Source: Paenibacillus sp. JJ-100
GTDB lineage: Bacteria; Bacillota; Bacilli; Paenibacillales; Paenibacillaceae
Assembly: GCF_948329825.1 (NCBI RefSeq)
Contig: NZ_CAOJCM010000001.1
Span: 806,001 to 870,000, forward strand
DNA: 64,000 bases
Direction: 5' to 3'
Shown: one piece after another, positions 7,391 to 15,062 of the stretch
Position numbering within the stretch: the first letter of the stretch is position 1
Layout: each line of letters opens with the position of its first letter
Position numbers and translations under genes: made by a program
Notes under the pieces: generated by a model
The model's input: the letters and a program-made list of their open reading frames with translations, nothing else
Told to the model about the DNA's origin: nothing
Databases searched by the model: none

Positions 7391-7476
7391 CAATATATAC
7401 AAGAGCATAAAGAATGAAGTTACTTCAAGGCTTATGAAATCATTAAAATGAATATAAACAAAAAAAATGGGAGTGA

Positions 7477-7902
7477 ATGAAGTTGTCAATAGTGATAACC
7501 AATAACATAGATTCTAAAAATAAAGATTACGTAAGAAACAGAATGATAGAGTTCAATCTTATACATTTTCCTGACGATTTGAAAGGTCGATATCAAGAGT
7601 TAAATTTACATTTAGTTAATGATGATGGAGCGATAATCGGTGGTATTGTCGGAGAGTTTTGTTGGAATTGGTTGGAGATTCATTATCTATTTGTTGAGTC
7701 AGAGCATCGCAAATCAGGATACGGAAGAGCATTATTTAGAGAAGCAGAGAAGATGGCAATTGAGAAAGAATGTGAATTTATTAAGCTAGATACATTGAGT
7801 TTTCAAGCGCTAGACTTTTATTTGAAAGAAGGATTCAAGATCTATGGAACAATTGAAAATGCCGGAAGACATACACATTATTATCTGAAGAAGGATATAT
7901 AG
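7477..7902 (+). CDS. GNAT family N-acetyltransferase
   Basis: A 141-residue GNAT protein with a clear core: GGIVGEFCWNWLEIHYLFVESEHRKSGYGRALFREAE includes RKSGYG (about residue 80), the acetyl-CoA loop. ALDFYLKEGFKIYG is the conserved C-terminal strand and turn. The acceptor is unknown. ATG 7477 is taken as start, but it is only 3 nt after GGGAG; TTG 7483 would have better spacing. Single-gene cassette between A10 and A11. Confidence 0.83.
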   Translation: MKLSIVITNNIDSKNKDYVRNRMIEFNLIHFPDDLKGRYQELNLHLVNDDGAIIGGIVGEFCWNWLEIHYLFVESEHRKSGYGRALFREAEKMAIEKECEFIKLDTLSFQALDFYLKEGFKIYGTIENAGRHTHYYLKKDI

Positions 7903-7941
7903 AACTGACTTTTTCGGATTGTTCGTTGAAGGCAGATACAG

Positions 7942-8125
7942 CGTGTAACAATATATTCACGTTTCGGGCATTCGCCCTCGGTCCGAAAAAGTGATTTCGA
8001 GAGACATTATGAGCAGTGGACAAAAAGATTCAGACGGACACATTCGCATCGACTAACCGTATCTTGGCCGGACCCTGACGGGGCTTTAAGTCGGTGTGAT
8101 GTCGTGGATACCATAACGTTATATG
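7942..8125 (+). repeat. attC-like element A11 (184 bp, longest)
   Basis: Left boxes are CGTGTAAC (7942-7949) and ATTCACG (7955-7961); right boxes are CGTGGAT (8103-8109) and GTTATATG (8118-8125). It contains the GGTCCG/GATTTCGAGAGACATT segment seen in A5 and A9 and the long nested stem seen in A1 and A7. Here ACATTCGCATCGACTAA pairs with TTTAAGTCGGTGTGATGT, with arm changes on both sides. Confidence 0.72.
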
Positions 8126-8157
8126 AAGTAACTATAAAATCTGAAAGTGGTGATTTG

Positions 8158-9159
8158 GTGAGTGAATTATCACGCATGATATATGATTATTTGGATAGTA
8201 AAAACCTGAAACAAGAGTTTAGTGGATCTGTTTTGATATCCAAGAACAAAGAAATATTATTCAATGCGGGGATTGGATTAGCAAATAAAGAACATCTAAT
8301 TAAATGTACACCCGAAACAAAATTTCGTATTGGTTCAATTACCAAACAATTTACTTCAATGGCTATTATGATGCTTTCAGAGCAGGGATTACTCAGCGAG
8401 AATGATAAATTAGTTAAGTTTTTCCCACTTTGTCCCTATGGTGAAGATGTAACAGTCCATCATCTGTTGACTCATACATCAGGAATCCCTAATATTACCC
8501 AACTCCAAGATTTCAATAAGATCATGAAGGAATACACTCCACTTAATATAAGCTCAGAATTAATAATGAAACTCTCATTGGAATTCCAACCGGGATCACA
8601 TTTTAGATATTCAAATTCCGGCTATTTACTGTTAGCCTACTTAATCCAGGTAGTAACAGGACAGTCTTACGAAAATTTCTTAATGGAGAATATATTCTCT
8701 CCGCTATCAATGCATAGTTCTGGACCTGATAACTATAAGGAGATTATTTTACAAAGAGCATCCGGATATGAGTTTGATAATACAATGGGTCTTGTTAATT
8801 CTTCCTTTATTGATATGTCTATCGCATCAGGTGGAGGTAATCTTTTATCTACCACAGAAGACCTATATAAATGGGAGCTTGCTTTATCTTCAAACAAGTT
8901 AGTTTCAGAAAGCGGAATGCAGCGTCTTTTTACTGATTATGGATATGGTTACGGGTATGGTTGGTTTATTAATGACGAGCTAATTCACAACATCACTCGT
9001 AAGAGTGTTTACCATGGTGGTGGGATAGTAGGTTTTAAAAATAAGATAACAAGATACCATAATGATGAAGTATGTATTATCGTGTTGAATAATCTTTCAA
9101 TTACCGATGTAGATGATATTACAAATAATCTCGCAAAACTAATATTTCAAGAAATTTAA
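8158..9159 (+). CDS. Serine beta-lactamase/DD-peptidase-like (class C fold)
   Basis: A 333-residue serine hydrolase of the beta-lactamase/penicillin-binding family (Pfam Beta-lactamase type). Active-site motifs are present: SxxK as SITK (residues 60-63), YxN as YSN (151-153) and HGGG near residue 290 in place of KTG. HHLLTHTSGI is another family hallmark. It could be an esterase, D-aminopeptidase or beta-lactamase. No signal peptide is seen, so it is probably cytoplasmic, which argues against antibiotic hydrolysis outside the cell. Start GTG 8158 follows GAAAGTGGTG; the frame extends to GTG 8104, but that is inside A11. ATG 8176 is another option. Confidence 0.8.
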   Translation: MSELSRMIYDYLDSKNLKQEFSGSVLISKNKEILFNAGIGLANKEHLIKCTPETKFRIGSITKQFTSMAIMMLSEQGLLSENDKLVKFFPLCPYGEDVTVHHLLTHTSGIPNITQLQDFNKIMKEYTPLNISSELIMKLSLEFQPGSHFRYSNSGYLLLAYLIQVVTGQSYENFLMENIFSPLSMHSSGPDNYKEIILQRASGYEFDNTMGLVNSSFIDMSIASGGGNLLSTTEDLYKWELALSSNKLVSESGMQRLFTDYGYGYGYGWFINDELIHNITRKSVYHGGGIVGFKNKITRYHNDEVCIIVLNNLSITDVDDITNNLAKLIFQEI

Positions 9160-9194
9160 GAACGAGAACTTGTAGATATCTCAAAGATTATTTT

Positions 9195-9245
9195 CATATC
9201 AACGCATTCATGCCGTGAGGGTCTTGAATGCAAGAACATTAGGCG
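9195..9245 (+). repeat. attC-like element A12 (51 bp, shortest)
   Basis: Left boxes are CATATCAAC (9195-9203, one base longer than usual) and GCATTCA (9204-9210); right boxes are TTGAATGC (9224-9231) and ATTAGGCG (9238-9245). Only about 13 bp separate the inner boxes. It is a minimal folded site without the internal hairpins of the others. Confidence 0.6.
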
Positions 9246-9280
9246 AAAGCACAGAAATTTAGTAGAGACGAGGCAAAAAT

Positions 9281-9751
9281 GTGATTGGCCCGATATTTCT
9301 TAGAGGTGATTTAGTTCATAGGTTTAAAGAGTATCTTGCCAGCACCGAATATCATTGTGTAATACACAATGGTGTAGCAAACATAAATTGTACACAGAAG
9401 AAATTAGAATTTAAAGAATTAAATGATGTATTCAATACATTCATCAATTCTGACTACCCTATAATATGCAAGTCAGGGAGTAAGAGCAAGATTCCGTTTT
9501 GGGATTACCATATTGCAGTAAATCGTTCCAGATATGATAAAGAGCTAGTCGTAACTGAATTGTTGATCCGAGAACCTAAGGAGCATAATTTAATAAACGC
9601 AGTTTTAATGGCTTTTTATATATTAATTAATGAGAAGTACAAGTATGAAAGACTAGTAGTGCCGATAAAAATGAATGAAATCATTGGATATGAAGATATA
9701 GAGATCCATTCGAAAAATGAAATGACTACTTTATTTAAAAAGATTGTATAA
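9281..9751 (+). CDS. Hypothetical protein, cassette gene
   Basis: A 156-residue protein I do not recognise. It is soluble, with no signal peptide or membrane segment. The C-terminal half has a hydrophobic helix (INAVLMAFYILINEKY) followed by RLVVPIKM. Start GTG 9281 has only a weak GACGAGG upstream. It is bounded by A12 and A13 and translated in the same direction as the other cassettes. Intact reading frame and placement support it being a real gene. Confidence 0.6.
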   Translation: MIGPIFLRGDLVHRFKEYLASTEYHCVIHNGVANINCTQKKLEFKELNDVFNTFINSDYPIICKSGSKSKIPFWDYHIAVNRSRYDKELVVTELLIREPKEHNLINAVLMAFYILINEKYKYERLVVPIKMNEIIGYEDIEIHSKNEMTTLFKKIV

Positions 9752-9776
9752 AACTAGTCGCGGAAGTTTGTGCCTT

Positions 9777-9837
9777 CGCCTAACGTAATATTAACGCCGG
9801 GGCATATGTCGAGTGGTGAATACAGTAACGTTAGCCG
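9777..9837 (+). repeat. attC-like element A13 (last in array)
   Basis: Left boxes are CGCCTAAC (9777-9784) and ATTAACG (9789-9795); right boxes are GGTGAAT (9815-9821) and GTTAGCCG (9830-9837). The left box with its upstream bases (CTTCGCCTAAC) complements the right box of A12 plus following GAA (ATTAGGCGAA) except for one base. No further element is seen downstream in the window. Confidence 0.7.
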
Positions 9838-9867
9838 AAAGAAGTTTTTAGTTTAGGAGGAGTCTAT

Positions 9868-10635
9868 ATGATATTGGAAAAAGTAATAGATAAAGTTGTA
9901 ATACAAAGTGAATATAAGGAATTTGTTAATAAGTACATAAATCATTTACTTGCGGAATTTAAAGGTAAGATTCATAGCATTTATATGTGCGGCTCGGTTC
10001 CAAAAGGAACGGCTACACCTTTTAAGTCAGATGCAGACTTTACGATTGTATGTGCAAATCCCAAAGAGATTGATTACGAAAGAATATCAAATATTAAAGA
10101 TAGGCTTTTGGAAGAATATCCAGTCCTAACTAAGATCGATACGATTATTTGCTCGATTGACGATGTATTAAGTAAACCACATGAGTGGGGTTTTTGGGTT
10201 AAGATCATTTGTGTTTGCATTCATGGGGATGACATTGGTGAAAAGGTACCCCCGATCATGATTTCTCCAGCATTCATTTTAGACTTAAATATAGAGACCA
10301 AGGAAGAAGTGAATCGTGTACATCGTTCACTTTCTAATGCTAATGATGACGTATTGAAAAATAGATATATTAAAGGTTACTCTAAGAGATTGATTCGTGC
10401 ATTATACTCTTTGGTTTTAGAGAATACAGGTATATGGGAAGATGACATCATTAAGATGAAGAATGCCATATTGAACTATTGCGAGATTGACTCCCATTTA
10501 GTTGAATATCTGTATGCTTGTTACTTGGATAGTAATATACCTGTTGAAGAGTTTTTGGGAACTGCAGAGGAAGTATATCGCTATTTTGAGAACGTTTTAA
10601 ATGAAATGGCAGCTTCCAGAAAATCTCTTGAATGA
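9868..10635 (+). CDS. Aminoglycoside adenylyltransferase-like nucleotidyltransferase
   Basis: A 255-residue nucleotidyltransferase. The catalytic motif is complete: GS at residues 42-43, then eleven residues to D55-x-D57 (GSVPKGTATPFKSDAD). This binds nucleotide and Mg2+ as in ANT(9)/ANT(3'')-type enzymes that adenylylate aminoglycosides. The substrate is not proven. Start ATG 9868 follows AGGAGG closely. It is the last gene of the array, right after A13, but has no element at its 3' end. It may be a cassette that lost its site or the resident gene at the array border. Confidence 0.78.
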   Translation: MILEKVIDKVVIQSEYKEFVNKYINHLLAEFKGKIHSIYMCGSVPKGTATPFKSDADFTIVCANPKEIDYERISNIKDRLLEEYPVLTKIDTIICSIDDVLSKPHEWGFWVKIICVCIHGDDIGEKVPPIMISPAFILDLNIETKEEVNRVHRSLSNANDDVLKNRYIKGYSKRLIRALYSLVLENTGIWEDDIIKMKNAILNYCEIDSHLVEYLYACYLDSNIPVEEFLGTAEEVYRYFENVLNEMAASRKSLE

Positions 10636-10840
10636 CACGATTTTGACACTCCAGATCTTTCTGAGAAGAGAGTGACCATATCAATCTCAAATAAAAAGAA
10701 CACTTGTGGGAAGATGTAAACCAAGGTAAGGTTTGCTTGGTAATCAGGGCTGCGTAAGTTGAGTGATGTAATGATTTGATCAGATCTATAAGGATATATT
10801 TTCGTGTAATCGGAATTTCAAAAAGGGGCGAAGAATCCTC

Positions 10841-11539
10841 ATGTCAAATAGAATACTCATTATAGATGATGATGTGGAATTGTGCTCATTAGTAAAAAAA
10901 TGCGTATCCCAAGTAAACCTCGAAACGGATATAGCATACACTGGGCAAACCGGATTACTTCAAGTCATGAATAAAAACGATGCATATTCATTAATTATTT
11001 TAGATGTAATGTTACCTCATATGGACGGTTTTCAAGTATTATCTGAGATACGAAAATATAGTCATGTCCCCGTTCTTATGCTTACGGCTAAAGGAAGTGA
11101 GCCGGATAAAGTAACTGGTCTCAGCCTTGGAGCAGATGACTATTTAACAAAGCCTTTCAGCATCAATGAACTCATTGCTAGAGTGAAATCTTTGATTAGA
11201 AGATATACTACGTTTAATTTTGGAGATGTTGCGAGCATTCTTACCTTTAAAGGAATGGTGATTGATAAAGGACTCAGAACGGTTCATGTGGAGGACAAGC
11301 TAGTTGATGTAACAGGCAAGGAATTTGATTTATTAGTATTTTTAGCTTCGAATAAGGGGCGAGTGTTTACGAAGAAACAAATCTATACACAAGTTTGGAA
11401 CGATGCTTATTCTTATGACGACAATAATATGATGTCCTTTATAAGTAAGTTGAGGAAGAAGGTAGAACCCAATTCGGAACAGCCCTTTTACATTTTGACG
11501 GTACACGGTGTAGGTTATCGTTTTAATAAGGAGGTATAA
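10841..11539 (+). CDS. OmpR-family response regulator
   Basis: A 232-residue two-component response regulator. The receiver domain (about 1-120) has the acidic pair D10-D11, phospho-acceptor D55, T84 and K106. The C-terminal winged helix (about 135-232) has the typical VTGKEFDLLVFLASNKGRVFTKKQIYTQVW start. Its partner is the histidine kinase directly downstream, 2-3 bp away. By context it would switch on the ABC transporter at 12563-14955, as in VanR- and SpaR/BceR-type peptide antibiotic responses. DNA-binding target is inferred; see the direct repeat at 12509. Confidence 0.9.
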   Translation: MSNRILIIDDDVELCSLVKKCVSQVNLETDIAYTGQTGLLQVMNKNDAYSLIILDVMLPHMDGFQVLSEIRKYSHVPVLMLTAKGSEPDKVTGLSLGADDYLTKPFSINELIARVKSLIRRYTTFNFGDVASILTFKGMVIDKGLRTVHVEDKLVDVTGKEFDLLVFLASNKGRVFTKKQIYTQVWNDAYSYDDNNMMSFISKLRKKVEPNSEQPFYILTVHGVGYRFNKEV

Positions 11540-11541
11540 TG

Positions 11542-12471
11542 ATGGGATGGATCTCTTTTCTACTTATAGCTCTGGCTTTCTCACTCATCGTTATCTTGGG
11601 TTTGGTAACAAAACTGTATAAGGTTTCTGGGCAACTTTCAATTATTGAAAACTCTTTAGTAGATATAAAAAAGGGGAATTGGAATCGTCGTATATTGGTA
11701 GATGAAAATGATATCACTAAAACAATCTGTTATTCCATAAATGATATAGCCATGAAAAGCCAAACTCAACTTAACCAGTTGAAGCAATCTGAGCAGGCTT
11801 ATAAGCGGCTTATGTCGAGTTTATCCCACGATGTGAGAACACCTTTAACTTCTTTAGTTGGCTATTTGGACGCGGTTCAAAAGAAGTTTGTGACGGGCAA
11901 AGAAAAAGAGGAATATCTTGAGATTGCTTTAAACAAAGCACATCAACTAAAGGGTTTCGTTGAAGTGTTATTCGATTGGGTCAAACTGGCCGCAAACGAG
12001 CAAGTATTTAAACTTGAACAAGAAGATATTAACGAACTTACACGTAATATTTTGGTAGATTGGATACCAACCTTTGAGGAAGAGCATTTTGAATATAATA
12101 TTGATATTTTTGAAAAAGAATGCTTGATCGGATTAGATCGAAATGCTTACATAAGAATTGTTAATAATTTGCTTCAGAATGCTATTGCACACAGTGAGGG
12201 GACCAAGATTAATCTACAGATCAGTGAAGATGAACAAAGCGTTATAGTTCAGGTAAGTGATAATGGAAAAGGGATTTCTCCAAATGACCTGCCTTATATA
12301 TTCGAGAGGCTGTATCAAAGCGATGAATCACGTTCGACTAACGGAAATGGTTTAGGGCTTGCTATCGCAAGAGAGCTAGTTCATCTGCATAAAGGAACAA
12401 TCCATGCTGGAAATTCATGTTCAGGCGGTACAATATTTACAGTAAAACTTCCGAAGCTCTTTAAATTTTGA
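11542..12471 (+). CDS. Sensor histidine kinase
   Basis: A membrane histidine kinase of about 309 residues. It has a single N-terminal membrane helix (about 4-24), almost no extracellular loop, a dimerisation helix with SLSHDVRTPLTSL (phospho-acceptor His near residue 96) and an ATPase domain with N box NNLLQNAIAHS and G boxes DNGKGIS and GNGLGLAIA. The minimal sensor region suggests it reads the membrane or the transporter rather than a free ligand. ATG 11539 and 11542 both fit; 11542 is 7 nt after AAGGAGG. The end of the gene forms half of a terminator. Confidence 0.88.
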   Translation: MGWISFLLIALAFSLIVILGLVTKLYKVSGQLSIIENSLVDIKKGNWNRRILVDENDITKTICYSINDIAMKSQTQLNQLKQSEQAYKRLMSSLSHDVRTPLTSLVGYLDAVQKKFVTGKEKEEYLEIALNKAHQLKGFVEVLFDWVKLAANEQVFKLEQEDINELTRNILVDWIPTFEEEHFEYNIDIFEKECLIGLDRNAYIRIVNNLLQNAIAHSEGTKINLQISEDEQSVIVQVSDNGKGISPNDLPYIFERLYQSDESRSTNGNGLGLAIARELVHLHKGTIHAGNSCSGGTIFTVKLPKLFKF

Positions 12472-12486
12472 GAGCTTTTTTTCATG
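12454..12486 (+). terminator. Intrinsic terminator after the histidine kinase
   Basis: AAGCTCT and AGAGCTT pair over a 10-nt loop and are followed by a run of T. The left arm lies inside the last codons of the kinase gene. It separates the two-component genes from the ABC genes, implying the latter have their own promoter. Confidence 0.7.
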
Positions 12487-12508
12487 GTCAAGAAATAAAC
12501 AAGATCTC

Positions 12509-12530
12509 GGCAAGGTTATGGCAAGATTGG
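12509..12530 (+). promoter_or_regulatory. Direct repeat, possible response-regulator site
   Basis: Two copies of GGCAAGRTT lie in direct repeat with an 11-bp period (GGCAAGGTTAT at 12509 and GGCAAGATTGG at 12520), 33 bp before the ABC ATPase start. OmpR-type regulators bind such one-turn-spaced repeats. Assignment to the neighbouring regulator is inference. Confidence 0.4.
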
Positions 12531-12562
12531 TTTGATAAACTTGAATCAAAGGAGGTATTCAT

Positions 12563-13486
12563 ATGACAACGTATATCATTGAAACCAAACATCTTACCAA
12601 AATCTATAAGAATCAAACAGCTGTACATAATGTAAATATCCATGTGAAAAAGGGACGAATATATGGTTTGCTAGGTCGTAATGGCGCAGGGAAAACGACG
12701 ATTATGAAAATGATATTAGGGTTAACTTCTACGTCTTCTGGTGAGGTAGACGTATTCGGTCATAACATTAAAGGAAGAGAAAAGCAGGTATATCCCAGAA
12801 TTGGTGCGATGATTGAAACGCCTGGCTTCTATCCAAACCTAACTGGAACAGAGAATTTAAATATTTTTGCAAAACTGCGAGGTACAGCTGCACCTAACGC
12901 TGTGAAGAACGCATTGGAGGTTGTAAGTTTACCATATAAGGATAAGAAGCTGTTCGGTGAGTATTCTCTGGGTATGAAACAACGTTTGGGTATAGCTAAT
13001 GCTATTTTGCATGACCCGGAACTCCTTATTTTAGATGAACCCACAAACGGTCTGGACCCTATAGGTATAGCAGAAGTTAGGGAGTTTATTAAAAAACTGA
13101 GCGTAGAACGTGGGAAAACAATTCTTATTTCCAGCCATATTCTTTCTGAGATTTCATTGCTCGCAGATGATATTGGAATTATCGACAAGGGTATTTTGCT
13201 CGAAGAAAATAGTATGGAAGAACTCAAGCGAAAAAATGGAAAGTACATTTTACTTCAAGTGTCTGATGCTGCTAAGGCCAGCGTGATCTTGGAACGCCAA
13301 TTCAATCTGCAACATTATTCTGTGAAAGACGATCATACGCTGCAAATCTTCAATCATTCTCTGGACATGGGTTCGATTCATAAGGCATTAATATTGGAAG
13401 ATGTGTCGGTTATGAGTTCTCAGCTTTGTAATGACACTTTAGAGGACTATTTCAAGAAAATTACGGGAGGAGATGGCATTGCTTAA
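12563..13486 (+). CDS. ABC transporter ATPase, BcrA-type
   Basis: A 307-residue ABC ATPase. Walker A is GRNGAGKTT (about 38-46), the signature is YSLGMKQRLGIA, Walker B is LLILDEPTNGLDP and the switch is ISSHILSE. The size and the short C-terminal extension fit the BcrA / lantibiotic-protection class, which expels or shields against peptide antibiotics such as bacitracin and lantibiotics. Start ATG 12563 has a strong AAAGGAGG. The stop overlaps the next gene by 14 bp, so ATPase and permease are translationally coupled. The exact drug is unknown. Confidence 0.88.
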   Translation: MTTYIIETKHLTKIYKNQTAVHNVNIHVKKGRIYGLLGRNGAGKTTIMKMILGLTSTSSGEVDVFGHNIKGREKQVYPRIGAMIETPGFYPNLTGTENLNIFAKLRGTAAPNAVKNALEVVSLPYKDKKLFGEYSLGMKQRLGIANAILHDPELLILDEPTNGLDPIGIAEVREFIKKLSVERGKTILISSHILSEISLLADDIGIIDKGILLEENSMEELKRKNGKYILLQVSDAAKASVILERQFNLQHYSVKDDHTLQIFNHSLDMGSIHKALILEDVSVMSSQLCNDTLEDYFKKITGGDGIA

Positions 13487-14216
13487 ACTTGTCCAGATTG
13501 AATTTCTGAAGTTACGGCGTAGAACATTTGTGTGGATGATGATGTTTTCAGCGCTCATTATGCCTTTTCTGGCCTTCTTATTATTTAAATATGCGTGGGA
13601 TACTGGAGGTGACGCTGTACAGTATTATAAATGGTCGGCGTTCGGAGTTACACTTTTTATTATTTTACCAGTTGTTTTAGGTATATTAAGTACCATGCTC
13701 ATGTACAACGAAAATCAATACGATACGCTTAAGCAACTCTGGATTGTGCCTGTCAGCAAAATGAAGTATTTCTTCAGCAAATTTATTGTGGTTTTGATCT
13801 ATTCCGTTTGCTTTATGATCGTTACAGCAGTAGGTTCCCTTATCTTTAGTGCACTTCTCGGAGATATCGTATTTGATTGGCTAAACGTAATATTTTTGAT
13901 AAGAAAGTGTTTGGAAATTGGTGTTATTGCAGCATTTGCTATGCTACCGATTTTGGCCATTGCTGCAACGCAAACCGGATATATTCTTCCAGTTGCTATA
14001 ACACTAGTGTATGCTTTTCTTGGTTCTATTATCGTGTCAATAAATACGTACATACATCCGTTATCCAGCATGGCCGCAATCATTGCTCGAAATGGTGATA
14101 TCCCAGGACTGAACGATAAAGAGGTAACCAGCGTCCCTATGGCGATTTTTAGCATGTTGGTCTGGGGAATTGGTTCTGTATTCCTAGCAAAGGTTGCATT
14201 AGTGAGAAGAAAATGA
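13473..14216 (+). CDS. ABC-2 type permease, first subunit
   Basis: A 247-residue integral membrane protein with about six transmembrane helices and an N-terminal cytoplasmic LKLRRRTFVW stretch. This is the MutE/SpaE/BcrB-like pattern of lantibiotic immunity permeases (ABC-2 family). It overlaps the ATPase gene by 14 bp and its ribosome site GGGAGGAG lies in the ATPase coding sequence. It is expected to form a heterodimer channel with the product of 14227-14955. Confidence 0.82.
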   Translation: MALLKLVQIEFLKLRRRTFVWMMMFSALIMPFLAFLLFKYAWDTGGDAVQYYKWSAFGVTLFIILPVVLGILSTMLMYNENQYDTLKQLWIVPVSKMKYFFSKFIVVLIYSVCFMIVTAVGSLIFSALLGDIVFDWLNVIFLIRKCLEIGVIAAFAMLPILAIAATQTGYILPVAITLVYAFLGSIIVSINTYIHPLSSMAAIIARNGDIPGLNDKEVTSVPMAIFSMLVWGIGSVFLAKVALVRRK

Positions 14217-14226
14217 GGTGTTAATA

Positions 14227-14955
14227 ATGGGGACACTACTTTGGGCTGAACACCAAAAGATTCGTCGATTAAGTTTTGTCTGGATTGCAATTTTCGCAAC
14301 GATTATGGTAGCCGTTATTGTGTTTTTATCCGGATTCACAGACCACAATGGTATTCGAGATATCGATACCGCAGGTTGGTATATGGCTGTAGCTCAACCA
14401 TTGGCAACATTTTTTGTTCTACCAGCGGTTATTGCTCTCTTGGGAAGTTACCTAATTTGTCGTGAAGAACAGGAGCGTGTCATCGATTCACTTCGACTAG
14501 TCCCTGTGAACGAAGCGAAGTTAACGATTGCAAAAATGATGGTAACTCTTGTATACAGCATTCTTTTTTACTTATTACTGTTTTTAATAACATGTTTAAC
14601 TGAGGTAGCTTTACATTTTTCTGATCTATCCCTGGGGATGATCGTGAATTATTTGAAAGCTTATTTTTTGGATGGTGTATGTATATTTCTTGCAATCTCA
14701 CCTATTATTGCTTTAGTATCCTATATGAAAAAAGGATATTGGATTGCATTAGTTATTACTGAATTTTATTCTTTTATTGGATTATTTACTAGTACGTCAG
14801 ATACTCTAAAAGCTTTATATCCCATAACAGCTGTATTTACGATATCTGGCTATTATGACGCATCAACTACTCAGGTCATACTTAGCTGCTTCAGTCTGCT
14901 ATGTTGTGTAGGTCTTGCTGTAACAATACTTGCAAGTATGAACAGATACAGATGA
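14227..14955 (+). CDS. ABC-2 type permease, second subunit
   Basis: A 242-residue membrane protein with about six helices, similar in layout to the preceding permease (N-terminal WAEHQKIRRLSFVW matches its LKLRRRTFVW region). Two dissimilar permeases with one ATPase is the SpaFEG/NisFEG arrangement. ATG 14227 is chosen since GAGGTG lies 7 nt upstream; a GTG at 14218 overlaps that site. Last gene of the probable resistance operon. Confidence 0.82.
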   Translation: MGTLLWAEHQKIRRLSFVWIAIFATIMVAVIVFLSGFTDHNGIRDIDTAGWYMAVAQPLATFFVLPAVIALLGSYLICREEQERVIDSLRLVPVNEAKLTIAKMMVTLVYSILFYLLLFLITCLTEVALHFSDLSLGMIVNYLKAYFLDGVCIFLAISPIIALVSYMKKGYWIALVITEFYSFIGLFTSTSDTLKALYPITAVFTISGYYDASTTQVILSCFSLLCCVGLAVTILASMNRYR

Positions 14956-15062
14956 GATCGTGAATATTTGAATACAGAAACTTGTTGGAGTTGGTATTTA
15001 TAGGAATGGATATATCAAAAAAATATATTAAAGGAACATTCCTTTATAGTGGGAGGACCTCA

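Larger units (their letters stand above)
11..9837 (+). mobile_element. Integron-like gene-cassette array (no integrase in window)
   Basis: Fourteen full or partial copies of an imperfect palindrome alternate with short, unrelated genes that all read on the + strand. Each copy has outer boxes of the form NNNNTAAC and GTTANNNN, then a 5-nt left and about 8-nt right spacer, then inner boxes ATTCACG/CGTGAAT or GCATTCC/GGAATGC. The middle is variable and forms hairpins. Genes start 20-75 nt after the right box and stop 15-60 nt before the next left box. This is the layout of integron attC sites and cassettes. The coding sequence is visibly more A+T-rich than the sugar operons later in the window. 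The array runs off the left edge. No tyrosine recombinase is visible, so mobility is inferred, not shown. Confidence 0.72.

Noticed and set aside
7239..7451. 70-codon + frame across A10
   Set aside because: Overlaps the VOC gene in another frame and runs through the element; no ribosome site.
11..9837. The palindromes as CRISPR repeats
   Set aside because: Copies differ in length (51-184 bp), are separated by whole genes and lack regular unique spacers; no cas gene is present.
11..9837. The palindromes as MITEs or REP/BOX repeats
   Set aside because: They sit once after nearly every gene in fixed orientation with unequal spacers, show no target duplications, and I see none in the other 54 kb. 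A repeat-element origin is not fully excluded.
12829..13248. 139-codon reverse-strand frame
   Set aside because: Antisense shadow of the BcrA-type ATPase.
13799..14299. 166-codon reverse-strand frame
   Set aside because: Lies antisense inside two permease genes with good family signals and has no ribosome site.
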